A DNA stretch of 64,000 bases, taken from positions 1 to 64,000 of the forward strand of contig NZ_QYCP01000089.1 of the NCBI RefSeq assembly GCF_025506275.1, given 5' to 3'. A program made the translations under genes and the position numbers. Under the pieces are notes generated by a model, which ran no database searches, was not told the origin of the DNA, and worked only from the letters and a program-made list of their open reading frames with translations. This stretch comes from Brevibacterium permense (GTDB lineage: Bacteria; Actinomycetota; Actinomycetes; Actinomycetales; Brevibacteriaceae). Position 1 is the first letter of the stretch, and each line of letters starts with the position of its first letter. This document shows positions 1-10,764 of this stretch, piece by piece.

Positions 1-20
1 GGTGGGTGGGGTGGCGTTGA

Positions 21-308
21 CTACTTGGCGCGTTCGACGATTTCGACGAGCCGCCAACGCTTCGCGGCCGAAAGGGGCCGCGTCTCGGCCACGAGGACGA
101 GGTCGCCGATGCCGGCGGTGTTCTCTTCGTCGTGAACCTTGTACTTGACCGACTTGCGCATGACCTTGCCGTAGAGGCGGTGCTTCATACGCTCCTCAAC
201 CTCGACGACGATGGTCTTGTCCATCTTGTCGGATACGACGTAGCCACGTGCGGTCTTGCGGGAGTTGCGTTCCGCAGCAGTGGCCTCGGTGTTCGTGGTC
301 TCCGCCAT
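21..308 (-). CDS. rpsQ: 30S ribosomal protein S17
   Basis: Primary 16S rRNA-binding protein of the small subunit, 95 residues. The S17 core is visible as the [15 protein letters not shown] stretch near residue 22, followed by MKHRLYGK and a conserved GDLV segment. The start is placed on the ATG at 308, which shares its A with the TGA of rpmC (TGATG), a translational-coupling arrangement; a GTG one codon upstream is also possible. It has a 20-residue polar N-terminal extension rich in Thr, Glu and Ala. Last gene of the S10 operon visible before the left edge; rplN would be expected next, outside the window. Confidence 0.97.
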   Translation of the reverse strand: MAETTNTEATAAERNSRKTARGYVVSDKMDKTIVVEVEERMKHRLYGKVMRKSVKYKVHDEENTAGIGDLVLVAETRPLSAAKRWRLVEIVERAK

Positions 309-559
309 CACTTGCTCTCTTCCTTGGCATCAGCGGGGTTCGGACGGATGTCCAGCTCCCGTTCGTTGAGCACGGTGTAGATACGAGCGATGTCGCGACG
401 CACGGCCTTGAGGCGACCGTGGCTCTCCAGCTGGCCGGTGGCCGACTGGAAACGCAGGTTGAACAGCTCGGCCTTGGCCTTCTTGAGCTCTTCCTGCAGA
501 CGCTCGTTGTCGTAACCGTCAAGCGCGTCGATGGAAAGGTTCTTCGAACCGATAGCCAT
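308..559 (-). CDS. rpmC: 50S ribosomal protein L29
   Basis: Small 23S rRNA-binding protein near the tunnel exit, 83 residues from the ATG at 559. The family signature is the helical hairpin with [14 protein letters not shown] and the following [12 protein letters not shown] at 565 overlapping the rplP stop (GTGA) would add two residues; the ATG is preferred because bacterial L29 starts close to the first helix and an AGGTGG motif lies about 10 nt upstream. It is coupled to rplP upstream and rpsQ downstream by overlapping or adjacent codons. Confidence 0.96.
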   Translation of the reverse strand: MAIGSKNLSIDALDGYDNERLQEELKKAKAELFNLRFQSATGQLESHGRLKAVRRDIARIYTVLNERELDIRPNPADAKEESK

Positions 560-561
560 TC

Positions 562-978
562 TCACTCACCACCTTCGCGGGCCACGATACGGGCCTTCAG
601 CGGAAGCTTATGGATCGCCAGGCGCAGAGCCTCGCGAGCAACTTCCTCGGACACACCGCCGAGTTCGAACATGACTCGACCGGGTTTGACATTGGCGATC
701 CACCACTCCGGCGAACCCTTACCGGAACCCATGCGGGTTTCGGCAGGCTTCTTCGTCAGCGGGTGATCAGGGTAGATGTTGATCCACACCTTGCCGCCGC
801 GCTTGATGTAGCGGGTCATGGCAATACGTGCGGCCTCGATCTGGCGGTTGGTGACGTAAGCCGGCTCGAGAGCCTGGATGCCGTAGTCACCGAAGGACAC
901 CGTCGTGCCTCCCTTGGCGGCGCCGCCCCGGTTGGGGTGGTGCTGCTTGCGGAATTTCACTCGACGAGGGATCAGCAT
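562..978 (-). CDS. rplP: 50S ribosomal protein L16
   Basis: Large-subunit protein near the A-site finger and peptidyl-transferase entrance, 138 residues, the usual length. It opens with [15 protein letters not shown] and contains the conserved [12 protein letters not shown] and MGSGKG segments. Its ATG lies 3 nt after the rpsC stop and its stop abuts rpmC, so it is read from the S10 operon mRNA. Nothing unusual is seen. Confidence 0.98.
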   Translation of the reverse strand: MLIPRRVKFRKQHHPNRGGAAKGGTTVSFGDYGIQALEPAYVTNRQIEAARIAMTRYIKRGGKVWINIYPDHPLTKKPAETRMGSGKGSPEWWIANVKPGRVMFELGGVSEEVAREALRLAIHKLPLKARIVAREGGE

Positions 979-981
979 TTC

Positions 982-1797
982 TCAGCCCTCCGATCCGGCC
1001 TCAGCCGCGGGGGCTTCGGCGCTGTTCTCAGTATTACGGGCCTGGTCGCCACGGCGCGGTGCGCCATCCTGACCACGTCCGCGGCCTCCACGACCGCGCC
1101 CACGGCCACGCGGGCCACGAGCAGCAGGAGCCTTGGCCTGCTCGGCGGCAAGCTCCTTGTCGGTCATGTCGCCCTTGTAGATCCACACCTTGACGCCGAT
1201 GCGTCCGAAAGTGGTGTGGGCTTCGTGAACGCCGAAGTCGATGTTCGCGCGCAGGGTGTGCAGCGGCACACGACCTTCGCGGTAGAACTCGGACCGGCTC
1301 ATCTCAGCACCGCCGAGGCGGCCCGAGCACTGCACGCGGATGCCCTTGGCACCTGCGCGCTGGGCGCTCTGGATCGCCTTGCGCATCGCGCGGCGGAAGG
1401 CCACGCGGCTGGCGAGCTGCTCGGCAACGCCCTGGGCGACGAGCTGAGCGTCGACCTCGGGGTTCTTCACCTCAAGGATGTTGAGCTGAATCTGCTTGCC
1501 GGTGAGCTTTTCGAGCTGACCGCGGATGCGGTCTGCTTCGGCTCCGCGACGGCCGATGACGATGCCCGGGCGTGCGGTGTGGATGTCGACGCGGACACGG
1601 TCACGCGTGCGCTCGATGTTGACCTTCGAGATGCCGGCCCGTTCGAGGCCGGTGTTCATCATCTGGCGGATCTTGACATCTTCGAGCACGTAGTCGCGGT
1701 AGCGCTGCCCCGGCTTGGTCGAGTCAGCGAACCACTTCGACTTGTGATCCGTGGTGATTCCGAGTCGGAATCCATTCGGATTGATCTTCTGGCCCAT
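982..1797 (-). CDS. rpsC: 30S ribosomal protein S3
   Basis: Small-subunit head protein at the mRNA entry channel, 271 residues. The N-terminal KH-type domain contains [14 protein letters not shown] near residue 80 and the C-terminal domain follows. The last ~45 residues are a low-complexity Arg/Gly-rich stretch (repeated GRGR) ending in an Ala/Glu-rich acidic tail. Such tails are common in actinobacterial S3 but absent from the E. coli protein. Its ATG overlaps the rplV stop by one base (TAATG). Confidence 0.98.
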   Translation of the reverse strand: MGQKINPNGFRLGITTDHKSKWFADSTKPGQRYRDYVLEDVKIRQMMNTGLERAGISKVNIERTRDRVRVDIHTARPGIVIGRRGAEADRIRGQLEKLTGKQIQLNILEVKNPEVDAQLVAQGVAEQLASRVAFRRAMRKAIQSAQRAGAKGIRVQCSGRLGGAEMSRSEFYREGRVPLHTLRANIDFGVHEAHTTFGRIGVKVWIYKGDMTDKELAAEQAKAPAARGPRGRGRGRGGRGRGQDGAPRRGDQARNTENSAEAPAAEAGSEG

Positions 1798-2183
1798 TAA
1801 CGGTTCCCCTTCCGGCTCTTGCGCTGAGGCAGGTCGTCACCGCTGGCCAGGACCACTGTCACGTGGCTGGTGCGCTTCTCGATGCGAAAAGCGCGACCCT
1901 GGGCACGCGGACGGAACCGCTTCATGGTCGGCCCCTCGTCCACGAAGGCTTCGGAGATGACCAGTTCGTTCTCGTCGAACGCAACGCCTTCCTCGTCGGC
2001 CCGGACACGCGCGTTGGCGATGCCGGAGGCCACGAGCTTGTAAATCGGATCTGATGCCGACTGTTCTGCAAACTTCAACACTGCAAGTGCTTCGGTCGCC
2101 TGCTGACCACGAATGAGGTCGATGACGCGCCGAGCCTTGCGAGGCGTAACGCGCAGGTACCGCGCCTTAGCCTTGGCTTCCAT
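1797..2183 (-). CDS. rplV: 50S ribosomal protein L22
   Basis: 23S rRNA-binding protein whose beta-hairpin lines the exit tunnel, 128 residues. The sequence has the family N-terminus ([22 protein letters not shown]), with the hairpin near residues 85-105 ([10 protein letters not shown]). Wild-type-like hairpin spacing is seen, with no insertion of the kind that gives macrolide resistance in other species. It overlaps rpsC by one base and is separated from rpsS by a 42-nt spacer. Confidence 0.98.
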   Translation of the reverse strand: MEAKAKARYLRVTPRKARRVIDLIRGQQATEALAVLKFAEQSASDPIYKLVASGIANARVRADEEGVAFDENELVISEAFVDEGPTMKRFRPRAQGRAFRIEKRTSHVTVVLASGDDLPQRKSRKGNR

Positions 2184-2225
2184 CGCTTCCTTCTCTCTTC
2201 TCTAGGATCGAAAGAGTGCCCCGCC

Positions 2226-2507
2226 TCAGCGGCGGCGACCCTTGCGATCGTCCTTTTCGTGGCCACGGAACGTCCGTGTCGGTGCGAACTCGCCGAGCTT
2301 GTGTCCGACCATCGACTCAGTGATGAAGACGGGGACATGCTTGCGTCCGTCATGTACTGCGATGGTGTGTCCCAGGAAGTCCGGGATGATCATCGAGCGA
2401 CGAGACCATGTTTTGATGACATTTTTGGTGTTCTTCTCGTTCTGACGAGCCACCTTCTGGAAGAGGTGTTCGTCGACGAAAGGACCCTTTTTGAGGCTAC
2501 GAGGCAT
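2226..2507 (-). CDS. rpsS: 30S ribosomal protein S19
   Basis: Small-subunit head protein, 93 residues, that contacts S13 and 16S rRNA. It starts [15 protein letters not shown] and contains the conserved [19 protein letters not shown] core. GGAG lies nine nucleotides before the ATG. Part of the S10 operon between rplB and rplV; length and motifs are standard. Confidence 0.98.
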   Translation of the reverse strand: MPRSLKKGPFVDEHLFQKVARQNEKNTKNVIKTWSRRSMIIPDFLGHTIAVHDGRKHVPVFITESMVGHKLGEFAPTRTFRGHEKDDRKGRRR

Positions 2508-2522
2508 AAGTCAGTACTCCAA

Positions 2523-3359
2523 TCAGCGCTTCTTGCCGGTCCGGCGACGGCGCACGATGTACTTGTCGCTCTCTTTGTTCGGCCGGCGTGTGCGGCCCTC
2601 CAACTGACCCCACGGGCTGACTGGGTGACGACCACCCGAAGTACGGCCCTCGCCACCACCATGCGGGTGGTCGATCGGGTTCATCACAACACCGCGGACG
2701 GTGGGGCGCTTGCCCTTCCAACGCATGCGGCCTGCTTTGCCCCAGCTGATGTTCGACTGCTCGGCATTGCCGACCTCGCCGATCGTCGCACGGCAGCGCG
2801 CATCGACGTTGCGGATTTCGCCCGAAGGCATCCGCAGCTGTGCGAAACGGCCGTACTTCGCCACGAGCTGCACGGACGAACCGGCAGAACGAGCGATCTT
2901 GGCACCGCCACCGGGACGCATTTCAACTGCGTGCACCACGGTGCCGACTGGGATGTTGCGCAGGGCAAGGTTGTTGCCCGGCTTGATGTCTGCACCCGGA
3001 CCGGCTTCCACCTGAGCGCCCTGCTTGAGGTTCTGCGGGGCGATGATGTAGCGCTTCTCTCCGTCTGCATAGTGCAGCAGAGCGATGCGAGCCGTACGGT
3101 TCGGGTCATATTCGATGTGCGCGACCTTCGCCGGAACGCCATCTTTGTCATGGCGGCGGAAGTCGATGACACGGTACTGACGCTTGTGACCGCCGCCCTG
3201 ATGGCGGGTGGTCACGCGTCCCTGGCTGTTGCGGCCGCCGCGCTTGGGCAGCGGGCGCAGAAGCGACTTCTCCGGTGTAGACCGGGTCACTTCGACGAAG
3301 TCGGCGACCGACGAGCCACGGCGGCCCGGGGTCGTCGGCTTGTGCTTACGGATTCCCAT
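2523..3359 (-). CDS. rplB: 50S ribosomal protein L2
   Basis: Core large-subunit protein needed for subunit joining and peptidyl transfer, 278 residues. It has the OB-fold N-terminal half, an SH3-like domain, and the C-terminal [14 protein letters not shown] motif containing the conserved active-centre His near residue 229. The gene sits 15 nt upstream of rpsS and 30 nt after rplW in the operon. Nothing is odd. Confidence 0.98.
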   Translation of the reverse strand: MGIRKHKPTTPGRRGSSVADFVEVTRSTPEKSLLRPLPKRGGRNSQGRVTTRHQGGGHKRQYRVIDFRRHDKDGVPAKVAHIEYDPNRTARIALLHYADGEKRYIIAPQNLKQGAQVEAGPGADIKPGNNLALRNIPVGTVVHAVEMRPGGGAKIARSAGSSVQLVAKYGRFAQLRMPSGEIRNVDARCRATIGEVGNAEQSNISWGKAGRMRWKGKRPTVRGVVMNPIDHPHGGGEGRTSGGRHPVSPWGQLEGRTRRPNKESDKYIVRRRRTGKKR

Positions 3360-3389
3360 GAGTCTTGTCCTTCTTTGACGAAGGATCGC

Positions 3390-3689
3390 TTAGAGCGATC
3401 CACCGAAGATGTCGATCGATCCGTCCTTGAGGGCGACAATGGCACGCTTGGTGTCCTTGCGCTTTCCCCAACCGGTGCGGGTGCGGCGGCGCTTGCCCTG
3501 ACGGTTCAGGGTGTTGACCTTGGCGACCTGCACATCGAAGATCGTTTCAATGGCTTGCTTGATCTCGGTTTTGTTCGAGTCCTGGTCGACGAGGAAGGTG
3601 TACTTGCCTTCGTCCATCAGGCTGTAGGTCTTCTCCGAGACGACCGGTGCGACGATGATGTCGCGCGGGTCCTTGAAGTTCAGACTCAT
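3390..3689 (-). CDS. rplW: 50S ribosomal protein L23
   Basis: Exit-tunnel protein that provides the docking site for signal recognition particle and trigger factor, 99 residues. Typical L23 features are [15 protein letters not shown] at the N-terminus and the [15 protein letters not shown] basic segment near residue 67. Its ATG overlaps the rplD stop (ATGA), so translation is coupled to L4. Confidence 0.97.
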   Translation of the reverse strand: MSLNFKDPRDIIVAPVVSEKTYSLMDEGKYTFLVDQDSNKTEIKQAIETIFDVQVAKVNTLNRQGKRRRTRTGWGKRKDTKRAIVALKDGSIDIFGGSL

Positions 3690-4339
3690 GATGCGTCCTC
3701 CGATTTGCGGTTTCCGCTCAGGAACGCGGCAAGAGCTACCTCGGTGAACACGATGTCATCGGCGAGCAGCACATCATAGGTGTTGAGCTGATCGGCGGTG
3801 AGCACGTGGACGTGGGGCAGATTGCGCACGCTCAGGTAGGTGAGCTCGTCGTCACGCTCGAGCACCACGAGGGTGTTCTTGCGTTCGGACAGACCGGCCA
3901 GTGCGGCCTTCGCCTGCTTGGTCGACGGGGCGTCGCCGGTGACCAGGCTCTTCATCACGAAGACCTGATCGAGGCGTGCACGATCAGACAGGGCTCCGCG
4001 CAGAGCGGCGGCCTTCATCTTCTTGGGGGTCCGCTGCGAGTAGTCGCGCGGGACCGGTCCGTGCACGATTCCACCGCCGTTGTACTGAGGAGCGCGGATC
4101 GAACCCTGACGGGCGTTGCCGGTTCCCTTCTGACGGTAGGGCTTGCGGCCGCCACCGCGAACTTCGGAGCGGGTCTTCGTCTTGTGCGTACCCTGACGGG
4201 CCGCAGCCAGCTGTGCAACGACGACCTGGTGGATCAGGGGCACATTGGTCGGCACACCGAAGACCTCGGCGGGCAGATCAACGGAGCCGGCCTTGGCACC
4301 AGCGGCATCGATGACGTCGACTGTCTTGAAATCAGTCAT
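3686..4339 (-). CDS. rplD: 50S ribosomal protein L4
   Basis: Exit-tunnel and rRNA-binding protein, 217 residues. The tunnel loop is visible around residues 60-95 ([19 protein letters not shown], then GSIRAPQ). In E. coli L4 also represses the S10 operon; no matching leader structure was identified here, so that role is not claimed. It lies 5 nt downstream of rplC and overlaps rplW by 4 nt. Confidence 0.97.
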   Translation of the reverse strand: MTDFKTVDVIDAAGAKAGSVDLPAEVFGVPTNVPLIHQVVVAQLAAARQGTHKTKTRSEVRGGGRKPYRQKGTGNARQGSIRAPQYNGGGIVHGPVPRDYSQRTPKKMKAAALRGALSDRARLDQVFVMKSLVTGDAPSTKQAKAALAGLSERKNTLVVLERDDELTYLSVRNLPHVHVLTADQLNTYDVLLADDIVFTEVALAAFLSGNRKSEDAS

Positions 4340-4344
4340 GACGT

Positions 4345-5019
4345 TCAGGCCTCCTTCGCGGCCGAGCGAACGAGGACGACTCCACCCTTGGGGCCGGGAA
4401 CGGCGCCCTTGATGAGCAGGAAGTTGTTCTCGTTGTCCACGGCGTGGATCGTGAGGTTCTGGGTAGTGTGCTTGACAGCGCCCATACGGCCGGCCATGCG
4501 CATACCCTTGAACACGCGACCAGGTGTCGCGGCTCCGCCGATCGAACCTGGCTTGCGGTGGTTGCGGTGCTGACCGTGGGAGGCACCGACACCGGAGAAG
4601 CCGTGACGCTTCATGACACCGGCGGTTCCCTTGCCCTTGGTCTTCGCGGTCACATCAACCTTGAGTCCGGCTTCGAACGTGTCGACGCCGAGTTCCTGGC
4701 CGAGCGCGTAGTCAGCAGCATCTGCAGTGCGCAGTTCGACGAGGTGACGGCGTGGGGTCACACCGGCCTTCTCGAAGTGGCCTGCAGTCGGCTTGTTGAC
4801 CTTGCGAGGATCGATCTCGCCGAACGCGATCTGCACAGCGGGGTAACCATCGGTTTCCTCGTTGCGGACCTGGGTTACGACGTTGTTACCGGTGGCCACC
4901 ACGGTCACCGGCACGAGGTTGTTCTGCTCATCCCAGACCTGGGTCATGCCCAGCTTGGTTCCCAGAAGGCCTTTGACCTTGCGGGTGGTCGGGAGAGCGG
5001 ATGAACGAGTGTTCGCCAT
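4345..5019 (-). CDS. rplC: 50S ribosomal protein L3
   Basis: Early-assembly large-subunit protein whose loop approaches the peptidyl-transferase centre, 224 residues. It contains [15 protein letters not shown] near residue 18 and the conserved [17 protein letters not shown] loop near residue 139. A short extension ([15 protein letters not shown]) precedes the core, as in many actinobacteria. It is the second gene of the S10 operon, 11 nt after rpsJ. Confidence 0.98.
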   Translation of the reverse strand: MANTRSSALPTTRKVKGLLGTKLGMTQVWDEQNNLVPVTVVATGNNVVTQVRNEETDGYPAVQIAFGEIDPRKVNKPTAGHFEKAGVTPRRHLVELRTADAADYALGQELGVDTFEAGLKVDVTAKTKGKGTAGVMKRHGFSGVGASHGQHRNHRKPGSIGGAATPGRVFKGMRMAGRMGAVKHTTQNLTIHAVDNENNFLLIKGAVPGPKGGVVLVRSAAKEA

Positions 5020-5030
5020 TGCTGCCTCCC

Positions 5031-5339
5031 TTAGAGCTTGATCTCGATGTTGACGTCGTCAGCGAGGTCGAGACGCATCAGCGAGTCGACTGCCTTCGGC
5101 GTCGGGTCGACGATGTCGATCAGACGCTTGTGCGTGCGCATCTCGAAATGCTCACGGCTGTCCTTGTATTTGTGCGGCGAACGGATGACGCAGTAAACGT
5201 TCTTCTCCGTTGGCAACGGCACGGGGCCCACAACAGTCGCACCTGCGCGAGTGACGGTGTCCACGATCTTGCGTGCAGCACTGTCAATCACAGCGTGGTC
5301 GTACGACTTGAGCCGAATGCGGATCTTCTGTCCCGCCAT
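5031..5339 (-). CDS. rpsJ: 30S ribosomal protein S10
   Basis: Small-subunit protein and NusE component of antitermination complexes, 102 residues. The sequence opens [15 protein letters not shown] and contains the loop with [19 protein letters not shown]. It is the first gene of the operon, transcribed leftward from the 5340-5794 intergenic region. Length and sequence are standard. Confidence 0.98.
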   Translation of the reverse strand: MAGQKIRIRLKSYDHAVIDSAARKIVDTVTRAGATVVGPVPLPTEKNVYCVIRSPHKYKDSREHFEMRTHKRLIDIVDPTPKAVDSLMRLDLADDVNIEIKL

Positions 5340-5794
5340 GGCGTCGTCTCTTTCTTTAGTTGCTTCCGGCCATCAACTCGCAGAGCGTCGGAGACTCTCT
5401 GCCGTCTGTGCCGGCTGACCATGACCGACCCCCGAGGTCGGGCGTGTCGGCTAATCCTGACGGAGAAATTCTCACTTCTCCCTCAGCGCCGACGGCGCTT
5501 CTACTCATTGGCTGCTCGGTCCGAACCCGCATGATGCAGATTCATCGATCCGATAGTGTTTCAGGCTGTTCGCGGTATCACTACCGCAGTGCAGGGGTCA
5601 ACGCCCAAAACGCAACTTCACCATCTTGTCATAGAGCACTTCGCCCGCGCAATTCCGGGAACGGTGCCTGTGAGGGAACTCTCAAGGTCGGAGCGAATCC
5701 CGTTCGTGGTGGTCTTCCATCAGACGACCCTCGGCAACTCCCCCGTCTGCATCATCTGACCGGTCGCCGGCAGGAGCGGCCGGAACATGCGGAA
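5340..5794 (-). other. S10 operon upstream region
   Basis: Non-coding stretch of about 450 bp between rpsJ and the tuf terminator. No credible coding sequence is seen on either strand; the open frames here have atypical composition and no recognisable protein. It should hold the S10 operon promoter and a leader of roughly 230 nt if the candidate promoter near 5600 is correct. Short dyads such as CGCCGACGGCG near 5488 could form leader structure, but no known leader family was recognised. Confidence 0.6.
5572..5601 (-). promoter_or_regulatory. candidate S10 operon promoter
   Basis: On the minus strand TTGACC (5596-5601) is followed after 18 nt by TACCGC (5572-5577), with an alternative TGATAC at 15 nt spacing. 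The -35 is a good match to housekeeping sigma promoters and the -10 is weak. It is the best candidate in the region but is unproven. Confidence 0.35.
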
Positions 5795-5822
5795 GGGCCG
5801 CAGTTCCGAAGAACTGCGGCCC
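5795..5822 (-). terminator. terminator downstream of tuf
   Basis: A perfect 12-bp stem (5795-5806 paired with 5811-5822) with a CGAA loop lies 26 nt past the tuf stop. In the minus-strand transcript it is followed by UUCC rather than a long U tract, which is common for high-GC terminators. It separates the str operon from the S10 operon. Confidence 0.8.
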
Positions 5823-5848
5823 TAGCCGGTGGTACTCAGTGAGTCAGA

Positions 5849-7042
5849 TCAGGCGTTGATCTTGGTGACTCGACCGGCACCGACGGTGCGTCCACCCTCG
5901 CGAATAGCGAAGCGGAGGCCGTCCTCCATGGCGATCGGCTGGATGAGCTCGACCGACATGTCGGTGTTGTCGCCGGGCATGACCATCTCGGTGCCCTCGG
6001 GCAGCGTGATGACGCCGGTGACGTCCGTGGTCCGGAAGTAGAACTGCGGACGGTAGTTCGAGTAGAACGGGTTGTGACGTCCGCCCTCGTCCTTGCTCAG
6101 GATGTAGACCTGAGCTTCGAACTTGGTGTGCGGGGTGATCGAACCCGGCTTCACGATGACCTGACCGCGCTCCACGTCTTCGCGCTTGGTGCCGCGCAGA
6201 AGCAGACCGACGTTCTCACCTGCACGGGCATCCGGCAGGGTCTTGCGGAACATCTCGATGGCGGTGACGGTCGTCTTGGACGACTTCTCCTTGATGCCGA
6301 CGATTTCGATTTCGTCGTTCGGCAGGAGGACGCCGCGCTCGACACGACCGGTGACGACGGTTCCACGACCGGTGATCGTGAAGACGTCCTCAACGGGCAT
6401 GAGGAACGGCTTGTCGACATCGCGCTCCGGCTCGGGAACGTTCTCGTCGACGGCTGCCATGAGTTCCTGAACGCTCTTGACCCACTTCTCGTCGCCTTCC
6501 AGCGCCTTGAGAGCGGACACCGGGACGACAGGAGCGTTGTCTCCGTCGAATTCCTGGCTCGAGAGCAGATCGCGAACCTCGAATTCGACGAGCTCGAGGA
6601 GCTCTTCGTCATCGACCATGTCGGACTTGTTCAGAGCCACGACGATGTAGGGAACGCCGACCTGACGAGCGAGCAGCACGTGCTCACGGGTCTGGGGCAT
6701 CGGGCCGTCGGTGGCGGCAACGACGAGGATCGCACCGTCCATCTGAGCGGCACCGGTGATCATGTTCTTCACGTAGTCGGCGTGACCCGGGGCATCGACG
6801 TGAGCGTAGTGACGCTTCTCCGTCTGGTACTCAACGTGCGAGACGTTGATGGTGATGCCGCGCTCCTTCTCCTCAGGTGCGTTGTCGACCTGGTCGAAGG
6901 CGCGAGCCTCATTGAGATCCGGGTACTGATCCGCCAGGACCTTGGTGATCGCGGCGGTCAGGGTGGTCTTTCCGTGGTCAACGTGGCCGATGGTGCCGAT
7001 GTTGACGTGCGGCTTAGTCCGTTCGAAACTAGCCTTTGCCAC
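5849..7042 (-). CDS. tuf: elongation factor Tu
   Basis: GTPase that delivers aminoacyl-tRNA to the ribosome, 397 residues. Domain 1 contains the P-loop GHVDHGKT near residue 19, DAPGHADY (switch II) and NKSD (G4); domains 2 and 3 follow, ending with the KINA tail. The start is set at a GTG (7040-7042) reading [12 protein letters not shown], because GAGGAGG lies seven to eight nucleotides upstream and EF-Tu normally begins here; an ATG eight codons upstream falls before this ribosome-binding site. Only one tuf copy is visible. It follows fusA by 116 nt. Confidence 0.98.
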   Translation of the reverse strand: MAKASFERTKPHVNIGTIGHVDHGKTTLTAAITKVLADQYPDLNEARAFDQVDNAPEEKERGITINVSHVEYQTEKRHYAHVDAPGHADYVKNMITGAAQMDGAILVVAATDGPMPQTREHVLLARQVGVPYIVVALNKSDMVDDEELLELVEFEVRDLLSSQEFDGDNAPVVPVSALKALEGDEKWVKSVQELMAAVDENVPEPERDVDKPFLMPVEDVFTITGRGTVVTGRVERGVLLPNDEIEIVGIKEKSSKTTVTAIEMFRKTLPDARAGENVGLLLRGTKREDVERGQVIVKPGSITPHTKFEAQVYILSKDEGGRHNPFYSNYRPQFYFRTTDVTGVITLPEGTEMVMPGDNTDMSVELIQPIAMEDGLRFAIREGGRTVGAGRVTKINA

Positions 7043-7158
7043 TGGGTTCCTCCTCGTGGTTGTCAAAAGATATGCGATTCATATCTTAGACCTTTTGTTG
7101 GTTATCTTTCATTCCGGCGATCATGTTGTTGATCACCGGGGCGACCGGAATTCGGAGA

Positions 7159-9264
7159 TTACTCTCCGCCGCGCACCTTCTGGATGATCTCCTCGGCAAC
7201 AGCCTTCGGGACCTCCGCATAGCTGGAGAAAGTCATCGAGTACACCGCACGGCCCTGGGTCTTCGACCGCAGATCACCGATGTAGCCGAACATCTCCGAG
7301 AGCGGGACCACAGCCTTGACGACCTTCACACCGGAAGCATCGTCCATCGACTGAATCTGTCCACGCCGGGAATTCAGGTCGCCGATGACGTCACCCATGT
7401 ATTCCTCAGGGGTACGCACCTCGACGTCCATGACCGGTTCGAGAAGAACCGGGTTCGCCCGCTGGACGGCCTCCTTGAAGACCATCGAACCGGCGATCTT
7501 GAATGCCATCTCCGAAGAGTCGACATCGTGGTAGGCGCCATCGACCAGAGTGGCCTTGACACCGACCATGGGGTAACCGGCGAGGGCACCGAACTGCATG
7601 GCGTCCTGGATGCCGGCGTCGACGCTCGGAATGTATTCGCGCGGAACGCGTCCGCCCGTGATGGCATTCTCGAACTCGTAAATCGTATCGCCTTCGACCT
7701 CGAGGGGTTCGAAGGTGACCTGGACCTTCGCGAACTGTCCCGATCCACCCGTCTGCTTCTTGTGGGTGTAATCGTATTTCTCGACAGTGCGACGGATGGT
7801 CTCACGGTAGGCGACCTGCGGCTTGCCGACATTCGCCTCGACCTTGAACTCGCGACGCATGCGGTCGACGAGGATATCGAGGTGCAGCTCGCCCATTCCG
7901 CGGATGACGGTCTGACCGGTCTCTTCGTCGAGCTCGACCTGGTAGGTCGGGTCTTCCTTGACGAACTTCTGGATGGCCGAGGACAGCTTCTCCTGGTCGC
8001 TCTTCGTCTTCGGCTCGATGGCCACGGAGATCACAGGCTCCGGGAAGGTCATCGATTCAAGAGCGATCGGGTTCGCCGGGTCGCTCAGGGTATCGCCCGT
8101 CGTGGTCTCCTTGAGACCGATGAAGGCGTAGATGTGACCTGCGAATGCCTCTTCGACAGGGTTCTCCTTGTTGGAGTGCATCTGGAAGAGCTTGCCGATG
8201 CGTTCCTTCTTGCCCGACGTGGTGTTGAGCACCTGATCACCGGACTTCACGTGACCGGAGTACACGCGCACATAGGTCAGCGATCCGAAGAACGGGTGGG
8301 AGGCGACCTTGAAGGCCAGAGCCGAGAACGGCTCGTCCGTCGAAGGCTTGCGGGTCAGTTCCTCTTCGTCGTTGTTCGGGTTGTGTCCGATCATCGGAGG
8401 CACGTCGAGCGGCGAAGGCAGGTAGTCGATGACCGCGTCGAGCATGGGCTGCACGCCCTTGTTCTTGTAAGCGGAACCGCACATGACCGGGAACGCCTCG
8501 GACTTGATGACGAGTTCGCGGATGCCGGCCTTGATGTCAGCCGTCGTGAGCTCTTCGCCCTCGAGGTACTTCTCCATGAGCTCTTCCGAGCTCTCGGCGA
8601 CGTCCTCGACGAGCTGCGCACGGTACTGAACAGCCTTGTCCTGGAGATCCTCGGGGATCTCGATCTCGGTCATGTCCTGACCCATCTTGGTCTCGTCGGG
8701 CCAGATGTAGGCCTTCATCTCGAGCAGATCGACGACACCGGCGAATTCGCTTTCGGCACCGATCGGCAGCTGGATGACCAGCGGCTTCGCGCCGAGCCGC
8801 TCCTTGATGGTGTCGACGGTGAAGTAGAAGTCAGCACCGAGCTTGTCCATCTTGTTGACGAAGCAGACGCGCGGAACATCGTACTTGTCGGCCTGACGCC
8901 ACACGGTCTCGGACTGGGGCTCAACGCCCTCCTTGCCGTCGAACACAGCGACGGCGCCGTCGAGGACGCGCAGCGAACGCTCGACCTCGACCGTGAAGTC
9001 GACGTGACCGGGGGTGTCGATGATGTTGATCTGGTTGTTGTCCCAGTAGCAGGTCGTCGCGGCCGACGTGATCGTGATGCCGCGTTCCTTCTCCTGGTCC
9101 ATCCAGTCCATGGTGCCGGCGCCGTCGTGGGTCTCGCCCATCTTGTAGTTCACGCCGGTGTAGAAGAGGATGCGTTCGGTCGTAGTTGTCTTACCGGCAT
9201 CGATATGGGCCATGATGCCGATATTACGGACCTTGTTCAGGTCGCTGAGCACGTCAAGTGCCAC
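7159..9264 (-). CDS. fusA: elongation factor G
   Basis: Ribosomal translocase GTPase, 701 residues, full length. The P-loop [13 protein letters not shown] is near residue 19, the G3 motif DTPGHVDF near residue 83 and NKMD near residue 137. Domains II to V follow, with the C-terminal [16 protein letters not shown]. This is the canonical str-operon EF-G by context (rpsG upstream, tuf downstream) rather than an EF-G2 or tetracycline-protection paralogue. Confidence 0.98.
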   Translation of the reverse strand: MALDVLSDLNKVRNIGIMAHIDAGKTTTTERILFYTGVNYKMGETHDGAGTMDWMDQEKERGITITSAATTCYWDNNQINIIDTPGHVDFTVEVERSLRVLDGAVAVFDGKEGVEPQSETVWRQADKYDVPRVCFVNKMDKLGADFYFTVDTIKERLGAKPLVIQLPIGAESEFAGVVDLLEMKAYIWPDETKMGQDMTEIEIPEDLQDKAVQYRAQLVEDVAESSEELMEKYLEGEELTTADIKAGIRELVIKSEAFPVMCGSAYKNKGVQPMLDAVIDYLPSPLDVPPMIGHNPNNDEEELTRKPSTDEPFSALAFKVASHPFFGSLTYVRVYSGHVKSGDQVLNTTSGKKERIGKLFQMHSNKENPVEEAFAGHIYAFIGLKETTTGDTLSDPANPIALESMTFPEPVISVAIEPKTKSDQEKLSSAIQKFVKEDPTYQVELDEETGQTVIRGMGELHLDILVDRMRREFKVEANVGKPQVAYRETIRRTVEKYDYTHKKQTGGSGQFAKVQVTFEPLEVEGDTIYEFENAITGGRVPREYIPSVDAGIQDAMQFGALAGYPMVGVKATLVDGAYHDVDSSEMAFKIAGSMVFKEAVQRANPVLLEPVMDVEVRTPEEYMGDVIGDLNSRRGQIQSMDDASGVKVVKAVVPLSEMFGYIGDLRSKTQGRAVYSMTFSSYAEVPKAVAEEIIQKVRGGE

Positions 9265-9363
9265 GGTGTCTCTCTCTCAATCGATGATTTGCTCGACTCC
9301 CCTGCGCTGCCGGCCGACAGAACTCGCGAAAGAGGTCCGCCGACCGGCGCACAGGGCAGGCGA

Positions 9364-9834
9364 TTACCAGCGGTAGTGGGCGAAGGCCTTGTTGGACTCG
9401 GCCATCTTGTGAGTGTCCTCGCGGCGCTTGACTGCTGCGCCGAGGCCGTTGCCGGCGTCCAGGATCTCGTTCATGAGTCGTTCGGTCATGGTCTTCTCAC
9501 GGCGCTGGCGGGAGTATCCCACGAGCCACCGCAGAGCCAGGGTGGTCGAACGAGCCGGACGAACATCAATCGGCACCTGGTAGGTCGCACCGCCGACACG
9601 GCGGGAGCGGACCTCGAGGGACGGACGGATGTTGTCGAGAGCCTTCTTCAGGTTGACAACGGGGTCGTTGCCGTTCTTCTCGCGGGTGCCTTCGAGGGCA
9701 CCGTAGACGATCCGCTCTGCGGTCGAGCGCTTGCCGTCGAGCAGGATCTTGTTGATCAGCTGCGTGACGAGCGGTGAGCTGAAGACCGGGTCAACGACGA
9801 TCGGTCGCTTGGGTGCAGGACCTTTACGTGGCAT
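9364..9834 (-). CDS. rpsG: 30S ribosomal protein S7
   Basis: 16S rRNA 3-prime-domain assembly protein, 156 residues. It starts [10 protein letters not shown] and contains the conserved [16 protein letters not shown] and the C-terminal [14 protein letters not shown] typical of actinobacterial S7. A much longer in-frame opening runs upstream to 10305, but it covers rpsL in another frame; the ATG at 9834, overlapping the rpsL stop (TAATG), is the true start. Confidence 0.98.
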   Translation of the reverse strand: MPRKGPAPKRPIVVDPVFSSPLVTQLINKILLDGKRSTAERIVYGALEGTREKNGNDPVVNLKKALDNIRPSLEVRSRRVGGATYQVPIDVRPARSTTLALRWLVGYSRQRREKTMTERLMNEILDAGNGLGAAVKRREDTHKMAESNKAFAHYRW

Positions 9835-10208
9835 TACTTCTTCTCCCTCTTCGCACCGTACTTGCTGCGGGCCTGCTGGCGACCCTTGACACCCTGGGTG
9901 TCGAGCGAACCGCGGACGATCCGGTAGCGAACACCGGGCAGATCCTTGACGCGGCCACCGCGCACGAGCACGATCGAGTGCTCCTGCAGGTTGTGTCCCT
10001 CGCCCGGAATGTATGCGGTCACTTCGATCTGGCTCGAAAGCTTGACACGAGCGACCTTGCGAAGAGCCGAGTTCGGCTTCTTGGGGGTAGTGGTGTACAC
10101 ACGGGTGCACACTCCACGACGCTGCGGGCTGCCCTTGAGGGCAGGAGCGTCTGATCCTGCTGTATTGACATGCCGTCCCTTGCGGACGAGCTGTTGGATA
10201 GTCGGCAC
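9834..10208 (-). CDS. rpsL: 30S ribosomal protein S12
   Basis: Decoding-centre protein, 124 residues. The two segments that carry streptomycin-resistance substitutions read wild type: [12 protein letters not shown] (Lys43 region) and [11 protein letters not shown] (Lys88 region), so no rpsL-based resistance is predicted. First gene of the str operon, with a long upstream region (10209-10729). Confidence 0.98.
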   Translation of the reverse strand: MPTIQQLVRKGRHVNTAGSDAPALKGSPQRRGVCTRVYTTTPKKPNSALRKVARVKLSSQIEVTAYIPGEGHNLQEHSIVLVRGGRVKDLPGVRYRIVRGSLDTQGVKGRQQARSKYGAKREKK

Positions 10209-10729
10209 TAAGCGTTCTCCATTTGCTTCTCGATAGACCTAATTCCCAATTCCGGCCACGACCGCAGTCGTCTCTGTGAACCGTGGGACATATCCGACCG
10301 GACACCGGGTGAAGCTTGGCTCCCGATGCCAGTAACCACGCGAGTCATCGACCCCTGCGCCCGGGTGTGTCGCAAGGACACGGAAGCGCAGCGACGCCTG
10401 CTCGGCAGCCTGCAACGACGACTTCTCTCAAGGATTCCGGGCTTCACAGAACACCCGGCAGGATCGGTCGACGACGCAGATAACACAATCAGTCGCCTAC
10501 CAGAATATCTCTCTCGAGCACGTCTGGTCAAAATGGCGATCGTTCATCCTACCCCGCCCTGCCGCGGAAATCACGCAGCACATCGTTCACCCCGAGGATC
10601 ACGCCTCTCACCTCGGACGACTCAGAACTACGTCATGTTCCTCAACTGCCGTCGAACCGCACCACCCCGACACCCGCACCCGCAGCGCGACCCGACGGCC
10701 GCCTCGGCGAGGACCTGCCATCACTTTCC
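10209..10729. other. str operon / furA intergenic region
   Basis: About 520 bp without a supportable gene between divergent rpsL (minus) and furA (plus). It must contain the str operon promoter and leader. I could not single out a convincing minus-strand promoter. One copy of the CCGCCTCGG word recurrent in this window lies at 10699-10707. Open frames here lack recognisable protein features. Confidence 0.6.
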
Positions 10730-10758
10730 TTGACTCGTTCAAGAGAAGCAGGCATTCT
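10730..10758 (+). promoter_or_regulatory. furA promoter, probably leaderless
   Basis: TTGACT (10730-10735), a 17-nt spacer and CATTCT (10753-10758). The expected transcription start seven nucleotides after the -10 coincides with the GTG start codon of furA at 10765, and no Shine-Dalgarno sequence is present. The mRNA may therefore be leaderless. FurA-type regulators often autoregulate at such sites. Confidence 0.55.
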
Positions 10759-10764
10759 GGTGCT

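Noticed and set aside
7123-9777. 884-codon open frame on the plus strand
   Set aside because: It is antisense to fusA and rpsG, rich in Arg, Leu and Asp, with no recognisable domain. Long antisense openings are expected in high-GC DNA.
9364-10305. Extended 313-codon S7 frame
   Set aside because: The extension covers rpsL in another frame; the conserved S7 start [10 protein letters not shown] lies at 9834.
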